DNA of 64,000 bases from the NCBI GenBank assembly GCA_950295325.1, contig OX485804.1, positions 17,732,001 through 17,796,000 of the forward strand. Direction: 5' to 3'. Below are positions 12,241 to 23,446 of this stretch, piece by piece. The notes under the pieces were generated by a model. The model saw nothing but the letters and a program-made list of their open reading frames with translations, searched no databases and was not told the DNA's origin. Origin of the DNA: Polytrichum commune (taxonomy: Eukaryota > Streptophyta > Polytrichopsida > Polytrichales > Polytrichaceae). The position numbers and the translations under genes are program-made. Every line of letters starts with the position of its first letter. Positions within the stretch are counted from its first letter, which is position 1.

Positions 12241-13050
12241 GGGGGCATTCACGGTTGAGGTACTACTTTTGGGACAAAGGACTTAAGGACTTAAGGACTA
12301 GTGGATTTCGGCGTTTATCATGATTTACTATTATTTGATCAATAAATGCTAAATAAATAAGTAGATAGTTCATAGGCTATATCAAGAAAGATATTATTTC
12401 TTATCAAATAATCACCAATAATAAAGAAATTCCGTATGAAATAAGTAGATAAGTCATAAAACTTGAAAAGGGGTCAAATGACTTGTTTGGGCCACATCAA
12501 TGGCATTTTTTGTTCTTTAGGTGTGCATTGGTGGTCAATTATTTCCTGTTTTGCATCTTGGTACCTTGGTATAAGTGTCATGTGTCCATTCATATAATTT
12601 TTTTTGTCCAATTCTAATACTAGACGTTCCTTTTAGGTGTGGCCGCAATTATATGTATTTTTGGCCATGTTTGGTGCCACATGTAAAGTTGGGCAATTGG
12701 TATTCAATACATTTTTGGTTCTGTTGGTACACACTTGAACGATGATTGTGAGGAAAAAAATTGGGATCGTTTCGATTAATTCTTGTTGTCCTATTCATTC
12801 CTTGATCCTAAGGTGAACAATTAAGACAACACTCCTAAATGTCCTTTAAGGAATCAAAATGATATCTTAGATGACCCTATTCCTTCTAAATTAACTTTGT
12901 CGGTGTACTCAATATGGAGTATGAATTGTAGGTATGATCCAAAATATGCTTCACAATACAAATCTAAGCATACCAAGCATGTGAAGTTATCTAAAAAAGT
13001 CCTTTTTCTGTTAGACACCCAAAAGTAGTACCCCAACCGTGAATGCCCCC
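12241..13050. mobile_element. Non-autonomous TIR element, 810 bp
   Basis: The left end reads GGGGGCATTCACGGTTGAGG and continues TACTACTTTTGGG. The right end is its reverse complement with one or two changes, giving terminal inverted repeats of about 33 bp. The same four bases, CCAA, lie outside each end (12237-12240 and 13051-13054) and may be a target-site duplication. The interior has no long open frame and includes a short direct repeat (GGACTTAA). The superfamily is undetermined. Confidence 0.65.
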
Positions 13051-13054
13051 CCAA

Positions 13055-13893
13055 ATAATTGATTAAAGTGCAAAAGGAAGTCAAGTATTCCTAAAAGGAA
13101 TATTTTGAAATTGGGCAAATTCAAAATGTAATTCAAAACAAGTTAGACATTCATCCAAGTCATGTCTATAATTCATGAATGGTTTTCCTAATTTCATCTA
13201 TGATGGCTACGATTAACCTAAACACTTTCCTTAACCAATTCATGCAAATTCATGCTTGTTTTGTTTTTAAACCATGAGCGAGATTGATGCCGTGTGAAGA
13301 CACTGTTGAAGTTATTTGATGCTACTTTGTTGGATTCCAGTGCATGTCACTTGCATGATTGCAATTTCAGGCACTCTTTGAATGTTATTTCCTCTTTTTT
13401 TCGGGACACTCAATGAATTTCCCAAAAAATTAGGCACCTTCATGACTAATTATTTTCTGCCCAAGGTGCTAGAGGGCTACGGTATCCAAAATTAACTTTG
13501 AACTAAAACCGACTGTAAGGTAATTTACCACCACCTCACCCAACTCAACACACTAAATTCTTGCACAATCAAGTGTAATATTGGTTCACAAAATATTCAT
13601 CATGTTTCCATGTTGGTTTTGAGTCATATACCAATAGAATTTTGAACCCATCTAATTTTTGAATGTGGAATTCAAGAAAGACGTACTTTAGTGTGTTGCA
13701 ATTCTATGACAATTCTTGACAATAATCATTGTATTACAAAAAATAAGTGTTAATAGCATCTCAACATTTTATAGTATCAATTTTAACATCATCTATCTTA
13801 CGTACAAAAATCATACATATATGACAATGATTTGTATGTTGATTTTAAGGGATATCTACCTTACTCCCAGTTGCCTTCCTACTATAGAAAGAA
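13055..13893. other. No gene seen
   Basis: AT-rich DNA with no open frame or repeat that I can support. Confidence 0.5.
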
Positions 13894-13896
13894 TAA

Positions 13897-14264
13897 GGGC
13901 CGGTTTACACTACGGTGGAGAAGGCCTCCAGTCGGTTAAGAATGCTTGGCCAAGACATGGTTATATGAGGCAAATGGTGGATGTGCCGGAGAAGAATTAA
14001 AGGCAATAAAATATTTTTATTGAGTTGGGCTTCTCCTGAGGAGGAGTTTCTGAAACTCCTCCTCCGGAGAAGCCCAACTCCAAAAAGTGCCGCCATGTAG
14101 GCGGCCATGTCATTTTATCATCCATGAGAAAAGTTCACCACCGTTGTTTTCTTCACCTAGTGTAAACACCCACCGGTCAAGAGTTGCATTTTCGACCAAT
14201 CACAATTGAGAAACGCCCTTTTTCCATGACCGGTGGACTTCTCCACCGTAGTGTAAACCGGCCC
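13897..14264. mobile_element. PIF/Harbinger-like MITE with internal hairpin
   Basis: Perfect 27-bp terminal inverted repeats start GGGCCGGTTTACACTACGGT. The left flank is TAA (13894-13896), the target type preferred by PIF/Harbinger elements; the right flank is TCA, probably a mutated copy. The GGGCC start fits the Tourist/PIF group. The centre (about 14024-14082) is a long hairpin: GAGTTGGGCTTCTCC pairs with GGAGAAGCCCAACTC, and inside it GGAGGAGTTTC pairs with GAAACTCCTCC. It has no coding capacity. Confidence 0.75.
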
Positions 14265-14629
14265 TCACACATGGCTTCACTTCCTATCTTAACATCATTT
14301 TGACCTGTGAAGAAATCATAGTCATTCTTTGAGGGACAATAAGAAGTGATATAAGGGCTCATACAATAGAGTCCACCTAACTATGAATGTAACAAAACTG
14401 TTTCAATTCACATGATATATTTGTACAATGTCAATTGTTGGTATGATTGTAAAATTGGAATTCATTGGGGGTTTAATGGGACACTCCACCGTTTATTTCA
14501 ACTGGTGTGTATTACTTTCACAGGTACTCAACACTAATTTCTTACAGAGAATGTGGCTTCTATAGTAAGCTTTTGTACGACATAAATTGTGTTGAGTTAT
14601 TAGAGATGAAAGTAAAGATGTTCTTACAG
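14265..14629. other. No gene seen
   Basis: Short AT-rich spacer between two inverted-repeat elements, with no supported feature. Confidence 0.5.
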
Positions 14630-15464
14630 CTTAACCCCTAAGTGCCCAAGCCTTTCGGAATGCACTTTTCCTAAAAAATATGTGCATGGCTTTAATACAA
14701 TCCCCAATGGAGGAATTTGTCTTTTATCCAAAATCTAACCGTATAGATGTCTAAAGAACTTGTTTATTAGTATGCATACCAATTTTGAGACCGAGATTGC
14801 ATAAGAGTTGTGAGATTCAAACAAGAGAAATGTATACATTCTTTTTTTTGTATGCCGCCCCTCCCCACAATGTTGGTATGATTTGCTCATAAGTGTTTTT
14901 AGGAATTTGAGGTGACACGAACAACTCCAACATGTGAAAGAATACGAAAATGTGATTCCAAAGACCCTATGTATGCATATAGAGCTATCCCAATCATTTC
15001 GCAATCCTCCTTGCAATTCTTGAACTGCATTTTCTTTATTTTAACACTTGACGATTTGATATTGCAAATTACTTCACATTGGTAATTGTGAATACTAATA
15101 TTCGACGGTCAAAAATACGGATTTTTTTTACTCTTTCCACTACGACACTTTTCAAAAGAAATGAATAATGAGAACTCTTTGGATGTCAAAAACAAGTACA
15201 ATAGTCCAATTAGTTGAACCATTGAGGAAATAGTAAAGCACTTTCTCCACCCATTCCCTACATCACGGACATATATGCCTTTGCGACCCTCTCTAAAATC
15301 GAATATTTACTCTTTTTGGTCAAAAACGCCTCAATCCAAAAGTTGCCCTTCCATACTGCCCGGCAAAAAAATTTATGTGGTCAAAGGAATTTACCTGCCC
15401 ACACACAAACGAGCCGAAATTTTTGGTCAACCATATATGGTTGCTCGGGCACTTAGGGGTTAAG
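14630..15464. mobile_element. Non-autonomous TIR element, 835 bp
   Basis: The left end CTTAACCCCTAAGTGCCCAA is matched in reverse at 15443-15464, giving about 22 bp of terminal inverted repeat with one mismatch. No open frame of note lies between; 14735-15016 (-) is open but unrecognised. No target duplication is evident. It could be a MITE-like derivative of a DNA transposon. Confidence 0.55.
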
Positions 15465-15514
15465 TGATCACTGTAGTTCCTTTCAATTCTCTTGAGTTTT
15501 CAAACTTAGAATTG

Positions 15515-15965
15515 TGTGTATATTTTGATGCATATACATCATAATTACCCCAAAGACAATTAGAAAATTGACTATAGAGAGAATCATTTCTCATTGATCA
15601 TGGGAGTCACTCTCTCAGCAAGTGTCAAGTTGCTCGCTCATCCTATGAAGATCACCACACATCAATCATTAATATTGGTTCAGTCCTTCATAAATTCACA
15701 AAGTGAAGATTCTTTTATTCTCTTCAAGTGATCAAATAGACCCTCTCAATTGTGGAAGCTATTGAACTTAAAATGATGTGACCTATATTTTGATGAGCAT
15801 GTGATGGCATTGCCTCCAAAATGCTTAGCAAGCAAATAATTGAGAGCATCATTTCTCAAGTGACCATTGGAATCACTCTTAGCAAGTGTTGAGCCGTTGG
15901 CTCATCCTATGAAGGTCACCAAGTTGCAATCACTAAGGTATGCGGATGATATTCAATTATTTTCT
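15515..15965. repeat. Diverged tandem duplication, unit about 265 bp
   Basis: Two blocks share the same order of words: TATATTTTGATG, ATCATTTCTCA, AGCAAGTGT and CTCATCCTATGAAG(A/G)TCACC. They occur at about 15515-15665 and 15785-15925. This is non-coding sequence of unknown origin. Confidence 0.5.
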
Positions 15966-16392
15966 TTAATTGGCTCTTATATTTGATTAGTATGTGCTTC
16001 GGTGAGAATTAAGAAAAAAAAGACCATAAATACACATGTTTAAAAGAGATTAAGTTTGTCTTTAAATTTTATTAACTTTTCCACACTCACCAATGAACTC
16101 AATTGGAGGGGGGGGGGGGAACCACCTATGTGTAAATGTATTTAGTCAAGGAACGAATGGACATGCACTTCTGCTAAACTATAACTCAATCATGGGGTTT
16201 AGATCATCAATTCGTTTATTTGCTCCTTCTTCATCATGGATTTGTTAATACAACACAAACTTCGTTGTGTAAACCTAATTGCTAGAAGTTGAAGAACATG
16301 AACAACAAATCAAAATACACCACCGTACCTTATTGAAGGAGCCCCTCCATAAATCCACAAAGTCATGTATCAATATACCTAAGGGGGGGGGG
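15966..16392. other. No gene; poly-G tracts
   Basis: AT-rich spacer containing two guanine homopolymers (about 16109-16119 and 16383-16392). The second abuts the start of repeat X. Confidence 0.5.
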
Positions 16393-17306
16393 TGTCGCAA
16401 CCCTTGCTAGCCCCCTTAACAATCTTGCCAATTTTCATTTTTAGCAAAGGTTACGAGTGCTAACCCTTCGCATTCCGTTATACTAATGGTTAGTTCCTCC
16501 TACCCCAAACCTTACAGTTCATAAGAGGGGAACCGACTCTCCTACTTTGCTTTCGGGACTCACCCCTTAATCGGTAACCAATTCTTAGATGTGTACTTCT
16601 ATTCATGGAAGTCCAATCTTATGTTGATTATTGCATTGCCGGAGCAACACTACAACAACCCGAACCATACTAGGCAACTATGCCCTCACATTGGGCCAAA
16701 GCCCATGAAGGCCGTGCCGTTCGGCCTCGGGTGGGTGAGGCCACACCACCTTACCCATATGAGCCTCTAGGCCGGGCCCCTATCCCACTGTCAAGAAACC
16801 TTTTGTCTCTCTACCAAGAGTTGGGGCCAAATAGACATTTTCCCTTAGCCGCTAGGGCTAGAAGCCCCCAACAGCTTCAGAACACCATAACTTCCTTATA
16901 TGATGTTTGTTGCTAATTAGCAACCATTCTACCTTCATTTATGCTTCACGTAGATGCCGATGGACTCCTCACTTGCCTCATTTGGGCAAGTATTGAGGAA
17001 GTTATGCCTGCTCAAACCTTGGTAGTCCCAGGAGCCACTCCCAAGGCGTTGTCCCGGAACAACGCCCACTCAAATTGCCATAACTCCTAGCTCACACCTC
17101 CGATTAAGGTGTTCTTGAGCATTCTAGAATCTACACGCCATAAGCTACGCATAGCTCACGGCCTTACCACAGCCTTACCCTCTTGCCTCCTAGTCTCCAT
17201 GGGTGGGAGGCGTTCCCAACGCCCAGGGCCCTCACCCACACAAAGATCACTTGGGCCCCTTGTGCCCATGGTGTTTTGGGCACTCCTCATGGAGAGGTGC
17301 GTGACA
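16393..17306 (+). repeat. Repeat X, LTR-like, fullest copy
   Basis: About 914 bp beginning TGTCGCAACCC and ending GTGACA, the TG...CA pattern of an LTR, with moderate GC content and no protein. A second + copy, split by a retrotransposon, occupies 22636-23015 plus 33107-33600, and a partial minus copy lies at 3560-4190. No internal region or partner LTR is next to it, so it may be a solo LTR. A five-base target duplication is masked by adjacent poly-G. It is useful as the empty-site reference for the insertion at 23016. Confidence 0.55.
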
Positions 17307-18440
17307 AGGGTGGGGGGGGGGGGGTAGGCAATCCATTGTTGGAAAATTTATTTATTTCCAAAATTCCATTTTGACAAATGGAATTTTTTTCCCATATTCT
17401 CACTTTTCTTTTACAAACAACAATGATTGTTTTATAGCAACAATTTCAACAAAATTTCTATGAACCTCCAAATAATAAAATGAACCCCAAAACCATCATG
17501 ATACTATGAAATTGGTTGGGGCGAACCAACCCGTACATTGGTTCCTTGAAGGCAAGGGTTTAGGCATCCAACAAGGAACGAGTGTATGGGTTGGTTCGCC
17601 CAAATCTATGAAGTTTCTCTTCAGTTGTGATTTATTGCCATATTTTGACGAAAATGGGTGAATAAAAGGGAAGGGGGGCAGTCGCCATAATATGGCGCAG
17701 GCAGCGAGGGCCATGATGGCCACCCGATCTCAAGACATCGGCCCATGCTCGCCTCATGTGACAAGGCTGTCACTCTCCCTCCCTCCACTCTTCGTCGTCG
17801 TCGGCACTCATCGCCTGACGATAGGTCACCTCAGCCATGAAGAGTGCAAGAACTAAGTCCGCCTCTGTCATAAGTGTACCCAAAAGTACCTTGGTGTGGC
17901 CAAAACCTATAACTATTTACTGCCATCAGGTGATAAAGGTCATATATAAGCACTCGGCTATGTCTCCCTCGAGCATCTCAAGTCCTCAACTGACTTCGCT
18001 TCCAGGATGCAATATTCCCTCCTCTACCTAGTCCCGGCCATGGCGACATGCAGTCTAGCTTCAGGAAACATATAAGTAACTGATGGAGGTCTACTCCTGT
18101 CTTGCGTCTTTTTCCAGGATTCAGGCAAGGGCATTGCAAGCTGAAACTAGTTGGAGCCTCGAGTCCTACAGCTAGGGATCAGCTTATGTATACAGCTATG
18201 GCACAGGTCTACAAACTCATCACTGTCTGCATGCCATTAGCTAGGATTGAGCAATCTTAGTCGGCCAGCCTGCTGGAAGGGATCACCAGCTCCTCGGTCC
18301 TGGACATGTATAGGACCCGGTAGTAGGTCGGAGATCGGTCTGCATGCAAGCATCGATAGTCAGAATTGAGGAGCCAGCGACCATATATATTCATCACTTG
18401 TGAAATTACTTCGAGTTGCTGCTTGAGTGCATCTACTAGT
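17307..18440. promoter_or_regulatory. Upstream region of the KCS gene
   Basis: There is a poly-G run at about 17311-17323, then DNA that turns GC-richer towards the gene. Two TATA-like words are visible: TATATAAGC near 17943 and CATATATATTC near 18381-18390. The second lies about 55 bp before the ATG, and the first would give a leader of several hundred bases. Neither can be preferred without transcript data. The minus-strand frame 17496-17723 is not supported as a gene. Confidence 0.3.
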
Positions 18441-20006
18441 ATGGTTAGTGGGGTGGCAAAAGCCGAGTCGGGTAACGTACCCGGTAGCGGCGGCGGCTTT
18501 CTGCAGTCGGTCGTCAACCCCAAGACGATGAAAATGGGTTATTATTACCTTGTGACATACGGGCTCAAGGTGATAGTGTTAGTGTCCCTGTCGTGGGCAG
18601 CATTGGCCGTCGCCGGCCGGATGCGGGACCCGGAGCAGATGGGTTATTATTCGCAGCTATGGGCGAGCCGACCGGAATTTGATTCGGCGGTGGTGAGGGT
18701 GATGGTCGCTTGCACAGCGATCGTCGTGGTGGCACTCACTCTGCACGCGGTCGCGATGGGGGGCCCGACTTATCTCGTGGACTACGCATGTTACCTTCCG
18801 CCGAAGCACCTGGAGGTGCCCCGCAAGAAGTTCCTGGAGCGGAGCCGTGCGTCGGGGTACTTCGACGAGACGAGCATGGACTTCCAGGAGAAGATTCTGA
18901 GCCGGTCGGGGCTGAGCGAGCGCACGTGCCTCCCGGCGGGGTTGCACGCGCACCCGCAGCAGCTCGACATGCAGGCCGCACGCAAGGAGGCCGAGGACGT
19001 CATGTTCGCGTGCCTTGATGAGCTGTTCGAGAAGACGCGGGTAAAGCCGCGGGACGTCGGCATCCTCGTCGCCAACTGCGGGATGTTCTGCCCGACGCCC
19101 TCGGTGTCGGCGATGATCGTGAACAAGTACAAGATGCGGTCGGACACCCGCACGTTCAACCTGGGCGGTATGGGATGCGCAGCATCAATCATCGCCGTTG
19201 ACCTCGTGCGAGACCTCCTGCGCTTACACCCAAACTCGTATGCGATTTTGTACAGCAGCGAGAACATCACGCAGAACTGGTACTTGGGAAACCGACGGTC
19301 GATGTTGATTCCGAACTGCCTATTTCGCGTCGGCGGCGCGGCCGTCCTCCTCTCCAACAAATGGAGCGAGCAGTGGCGGTCGAAATACAAGCTGAGCACG
19401 ATCGTGCGCACACATAAAGGCGCGGATGACAAGAGCCACCTGTGCGTGATCCAGCGCGAAGATGAGCAAGGGAAGAAGGGTGTCGTCCTGTCGAAGGATA
19501 TCATGGACATCGCCGGGAAAGCCTTGACGACCAACATGACGACACTCGCCCCGCGGGTGCTGCCTGCGTCCGAGCTGATCCTCTACTTTGCCAACCTCGT
19601 GGGGCGAAAGGTGCTCCACATGAAGACGCTCAAAGCCTACGTCCCGGACTTCAAGCTCGCCTTCGAGCATTTCTGCATCCATTCGGGCGGCCGCGCTGTC
19701 GTCGACGCGTTGCAAACCAATTTGCAGCTCACTGACCAGGACTGCGAGGCCTCGCGCATGACTCTCTACAGGTTCGGCAATGTCTCCTCGGCGTCCATCT
19801 GGTACGAGCTTGCGTACATTGAGGCCAAAGGGCGGGTGCGAAGGGGCGACAGGGTGTGGCAAATCGCCTTTGGCAGTGGCTTCAAGTGCAACAGCGCGGT
19901 TTGGCACTCTCTTAGAACCATCAAACCACCACCAGCGAAATACTCGCCTTGGACTGACTGCCTGGACGAGCTCGTGGGTATACCCGAATTGAAGAAAATG
20001 CTCTAA
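18441..20006 (+). CDS. 3-ketoacyl-CoA synthase (KCS), intronless
   Basis: This gene encodes a 521-residue fatty-acid elongase condensing enzyme. It joins malonyl-CoA to a long-chain acyl-CoA in the first, rate-setting step of very-long-chain fatty-acid synthesis on the endoplasmic reticulum, supplying waxes, suberin or cutin and sphingolipids. Two hydrophobic segments near the N terminus (about residues 35-59 and 83-105) precede the FAE1/type III PKS-like domain. The catalytic triad is visible: Cys246 in GGMGCAAS, His414 in CIHSGGRA and Asn447 in RFGNVSS. The 168- and 33-residue spacings equal those of Arabidopsis FAE1. The open frame extends upstream, but 18441 is the first ATG in it and gives the family's usual length. 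No intron interrupts it. Codon third positions are strongly G/C, unlike the AT-rich surroundings. The KCS subclade cannot be fixed by eye. Confidence 0.96.
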   Translation: MVSGVAKAESGNVPGSGGGFLQSVVNPKTMKMGYYYLVTYGLKVIVLVSLSWAALAVAGRMRDPEQMGYYSQLWASRPEFDSAVVRVMVACTAIVVVALTLHAVAMGGPTYLVDYACYLPPKHLEVPRKKFLERSRASGYFDETSMDFQEKILSRSGLSERTCLPAGLHAHPQQLDMQAARKEAEDVMFACLDELFEKTRVKPRDVGILVANCGMFCPTPSVSAMIVNKYKMRSDTRTFNLGGMGCAASIIAVDLVRDLLRLHPNSYAILYSSENITQNWYLGNRRSMLIPNCLFRVGGAAVLLSNKWSEQWRSKYKLSTIVRTHKGADDKSHLCVIQREDEQGKKGVVLSKDIMDIAGKALTTNMTTLAPRVLPASELILYFANLVGRKVLHMKTLKAYVPDFKLAFEHFCIHSGGRAVVDALQTNLQLTDQDCEASRMTLYRFGNVSSASIWYELAYIEAKGRVRRGDRVWQIAFGSGFKCNSAVWHSLRTIKPPPAKYSPWTDCLDELVGIPELKKML

Positions 20007-22635
20007 TTTGATGCAACATCTCATGGTAGCTGGAGTCCTCCATTTAGATGAGATTCAGTGCAAGTTTAATTTGCTTAATTCTAGTGTCTCATTGTTCTTC
20101 ATCAGATTGAATATTGCATAACTAATTAAGTTGCATGCATGACATAAAAATAATGTAGCATCATGATAGTTCACAACAACAGATCAGAGAGAGGTCTTGA
20201 GGTTCTGTAAAGTTATATTTTATCTGAATGGAGGAAAATAATTCTCTTCAAGCGAGAGAACTTGGCCCAATGTTATATCGCAGAACACGCCACGCGCCTC
20301 CTCAAATATTCTATCAACTGCATAGTGTCACATTAATGGCATCCAGCCCAATCTGTCGTGTTATAATCATACCAGAACTCATATGCTAATCCTATTCACA
20401 AGAAGTAAACGTAAATTTTCATCGACATCGCAATCTAAGGTATTTAAACAAATCTATTTTTGTGTCAAGTGTTATTTGTGCAAGAAAATAATCAAGAAAT
20501 CAAATTGTTACGGGCTGGCTCCCTTCTCAGTGATAAAATATGGAACTTTGGGCAATGTACTACACAAGGAATCATCATGTGACAAAGTGGACGAAGCTGG
20601 AAAATAGATATATTACCTTTCTGATATCATTCACAACTAGGATGAACACCGAGATTCAAAAATTTCAAGAATTTGACAACCTTGTAAAAATGTCACGGCG
20701 CTCTCTCTTCCTCTGCCCGTATATAAGTGCTTGCTGATTTAGGCACATGGCCACAAGTTTTCTGCTTGTGCAATAAACAGGAAGACTTGCAGAGTTCAAA
20801 AGACGACCACAACAAAACTACTACTACAAGAAGAAGTTGTGGCCGGAAGATTCTACAAATGTCTAACCTTATTCAGTTTTGAACAACGAGTCCCTTTTCA
20901 GGCTTCAGACAACAAGTTGATTGAAGAATTATCTGCACATAATGGCACCTTCTAACAAGACTGAGAGGACAGTTGATTACATAGCACTTGGTAGCGTGTG
21001 AGCATATTTGATGAGTCCAATATTTCTTACATAGTACAGTGTCTATCACATTCAAATCACGGTGTGCAGAACATGGTTGAGATCATTAAAAGACAACCCT
21101 CTACATGCCAAATGTTCAGTATGTGCTCCAGTTCTAGGAGTACTTTTAGGTTCGACAATTTTAAGTTCAACAAATTTATTTCTCTATTTATTTTGGGACA
21201 CAACAGACTGCTGCAAGGACTGACATTACCCCGACAAGTTATAACAAAGACAACGCCCATATACGTTGTTTTTTTTGCAAGAATTTCTAGCCCTAGGCTC
21301 TCATCGAGACAATTGACGGTTTGACAACTTCCAACACAACTTTTGTCAAAACGAAGAGAGAAATCAAAAAGGTATGAAGTACAATCACCTCAGCTAACAG
21401 TGAAGATACTTACTCTTTGCACATTTACGCACTTGTGGGTGAAAAACGGCGAGCCTTCATCAGCTGATATAAATCCACTTGTTTCTCTCAAAATATTCTT
21501 AAAGAAACTGATCTAACGTGGTTGGGGTAGAACTTGTTCCTTGTCACTTCACCACCAAAGTACACAAATTTCCTTGATCTCTTTGCTCTTTGCCTTCCAA
21601 TAATTGCAACTCCTCCTACTTGCCTTCACTCCTCTCTTAATTTTCGTGAAATCAATTGGGTGCTCAATTTGGAGGTAGTATGGATGCAGATCCATCCTAA
21701 GGATTGTCAGCAACAAGCGTCCTTCCATAACTCATTGTGCTTCCACTGTTGATTTGGCCCCATCATGTTGTTCAGGTTGCGGATGGCGGCCAAATGGCAA
21801 AGGATGCATCACAATAACGTCAGGATTTTGGACTGGTTTATTGTGTCATTTTGCATGTGTTATAAATCACACACTACAATACTCATTGTATGTTCAGGGT
21901 AGTAAATTTTTTAACATTGCATTAGGGTAGCGTTCTTTAGTCTCTAGTAGAAACAACCTAAATAAGTACAAAAGAGTCCATGTTAATTTGCTCCAAAACA
22001 TGACTTTGCAGTTTGTTGTGTACCTTTGATCAACTTGTTTATGATTTGTGTGGTGTCAATTGTTTCATTTTCCCCTTCTAATTTACTAATTGATATTGCC
22101 TCCTAGTGGCATATGCTTTTGTTGAGAAAATCTAAGCAGAACTCATTGCTTGGAATAATACAATTCATCTTCAAGAGGAAGAGTACCGGTATTAATACCA
22201 GTATTAATACCAGTAGAGTTTTACCTAACCTCAGAGGTAACCCTCATGTTAAAATGGTTTTGTCCTTATCAAGACTCCCAGGTAAGTTGACACCTGTGCA
22301 TAAACGTTTCAACACCCCCTCTTGCACACTTAGCCCTTTTGTTTTTAGAGGCAAGGCATGACAATGGATTTGAAGTTGAAAAAGTTGTCATTGGTAACTC
22401 TACTATCTATTGGTCCAAAGTGGATTCCAAAAAGAACGTTGGTGAGTTCAGTACCGATGGTGAGTGTTTGATGGATAGTTGAGAGTCCTCTTGTTGTTGG
22501 TGTGGGACGTGCTGGTGATATTCAAGTTGAGAATCGCGTCGTTGATTAATGTGATGAAGTGCTTCGTATTTTAGAAAGTCGAGCAAGCTTTGAGTGGGCT
22601 TTCAAGAAGCATGGTCAATGAGGGAGCGATATTAT
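20007..22635. other. No supported gene
   Basis: This is the 3' flank of the KCS gene followed by AT-rich DNA. An AATAAT word near 20149 could serve in polyadenylation. A TATATAAG word occurs near 20731 without a recognisable gene after it. A short repeat (ACCAGTATTAAT) lies near 22190-22220. The stretch 22300-22640 reads like decayed coding sequence in places, but I recognise no family. It ends at the start of the second X repeat. Confidence 0.4.
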
Positions 22636-23015
22636 TGCCCACTTTGTCGCAACCTTTGCTAGTTTTTCTTAACTTATCTTGACCAGATACCAACTCTAGC
22701 AAGTGTCACAAGTGCTAACCTGTACATCCCATGCCCATGTATGGTTAGTTCCCCATACCATGAACCTCCAAGCTCATGGCTTGGTCACCAAACCCTCCTA
22801 CACATACATTTGGGACTCTCCCCTTAGTAGGTAGCCAATGGTTAAATATAGACTTTCATTCATAGAAGTTCATTCTTGAGTTGATCATTATGTTACCAAA
22901 GCAATACTACAACAACCCGAAGTACAGTTGCCAAGTATGTTCCGAGTGGGGTCGGTCGGCAAAGCCGCCTCACTCATATAGGCCTCTAGGACTTTTCACA
23001 AGGCCATACCCCACT
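22636..23015 (+). repeat. Repeat X, left part of split copy
   Basis: This matches X at 16393-16793, from the TGTCGCAACC start to ...CCCACT, where the 10-kb retrotransposon begins. The rest of this copy resumes at 33107. Aligning the two parts with the uninterrupted copy places the insertion point to within a base or two. Confidence 0.75.
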
Positions 23016-23446
23016 TGTCACGTGAGGTGACATCGGGGGCTAAGTCACGTCAATTTAGGAGTAAATGGACTCCACTAGGAGTCCATGTGTGTTGGGATGA
23101 GTAACGGACTCCATTGGGAGTCCTAGTTAGTTGTTCATCCACTCCATGGATGAACTCCACACAGGATTGGGGTTGTATAGAGAGGAAGGCCTCTTGACTT
23201 GCCATTGTTGTCAAGTCAAGTCTTGTGAGTGTGTTTTGAGAGAGAGAGAGCTTGTTGTTGCTTTCTCATGGCTATGGTGTAGTAGATTATGAGTAAAGCC
23301 TTTGCATTCTTTCTCCACCACTTGCACTCTTGGATTCTCCCTTCGTGGAGTGAGAGATAGCTTGACTCTTGTGTGTGAATTTTAGAGTTTCTTAAGCTTT
23401 GTAAGGAGACATTTTAGTTTCTTAAGCTTGGAGAGAGAAACCCTCA
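23016..23446 (+). repeat. 5' LTR of the methyltransferase element
   Basis: 431 bp, TGTCACG...CCCTCA. I saw no difference from 32213-32643. It contains a GA run (GAGAGAGAGAGAG) and short inverted repeats around GGACTCC/GGAGTCC. The sequence just after it (TACTTGACAACAATGGCTC) is not a primer-binding site I recognise. The LTR here lacks the roughly 105-bp segment that flanks the right-hand copy on both sides. Confidence 0.85.

Noticed and set aside
18657-20024. Several long antisense frames across the KCS gene
   Set aside because: They are shadows of a GC-rich coding sequence. The plus-strand frame has the full catalytic triad with family spacing.
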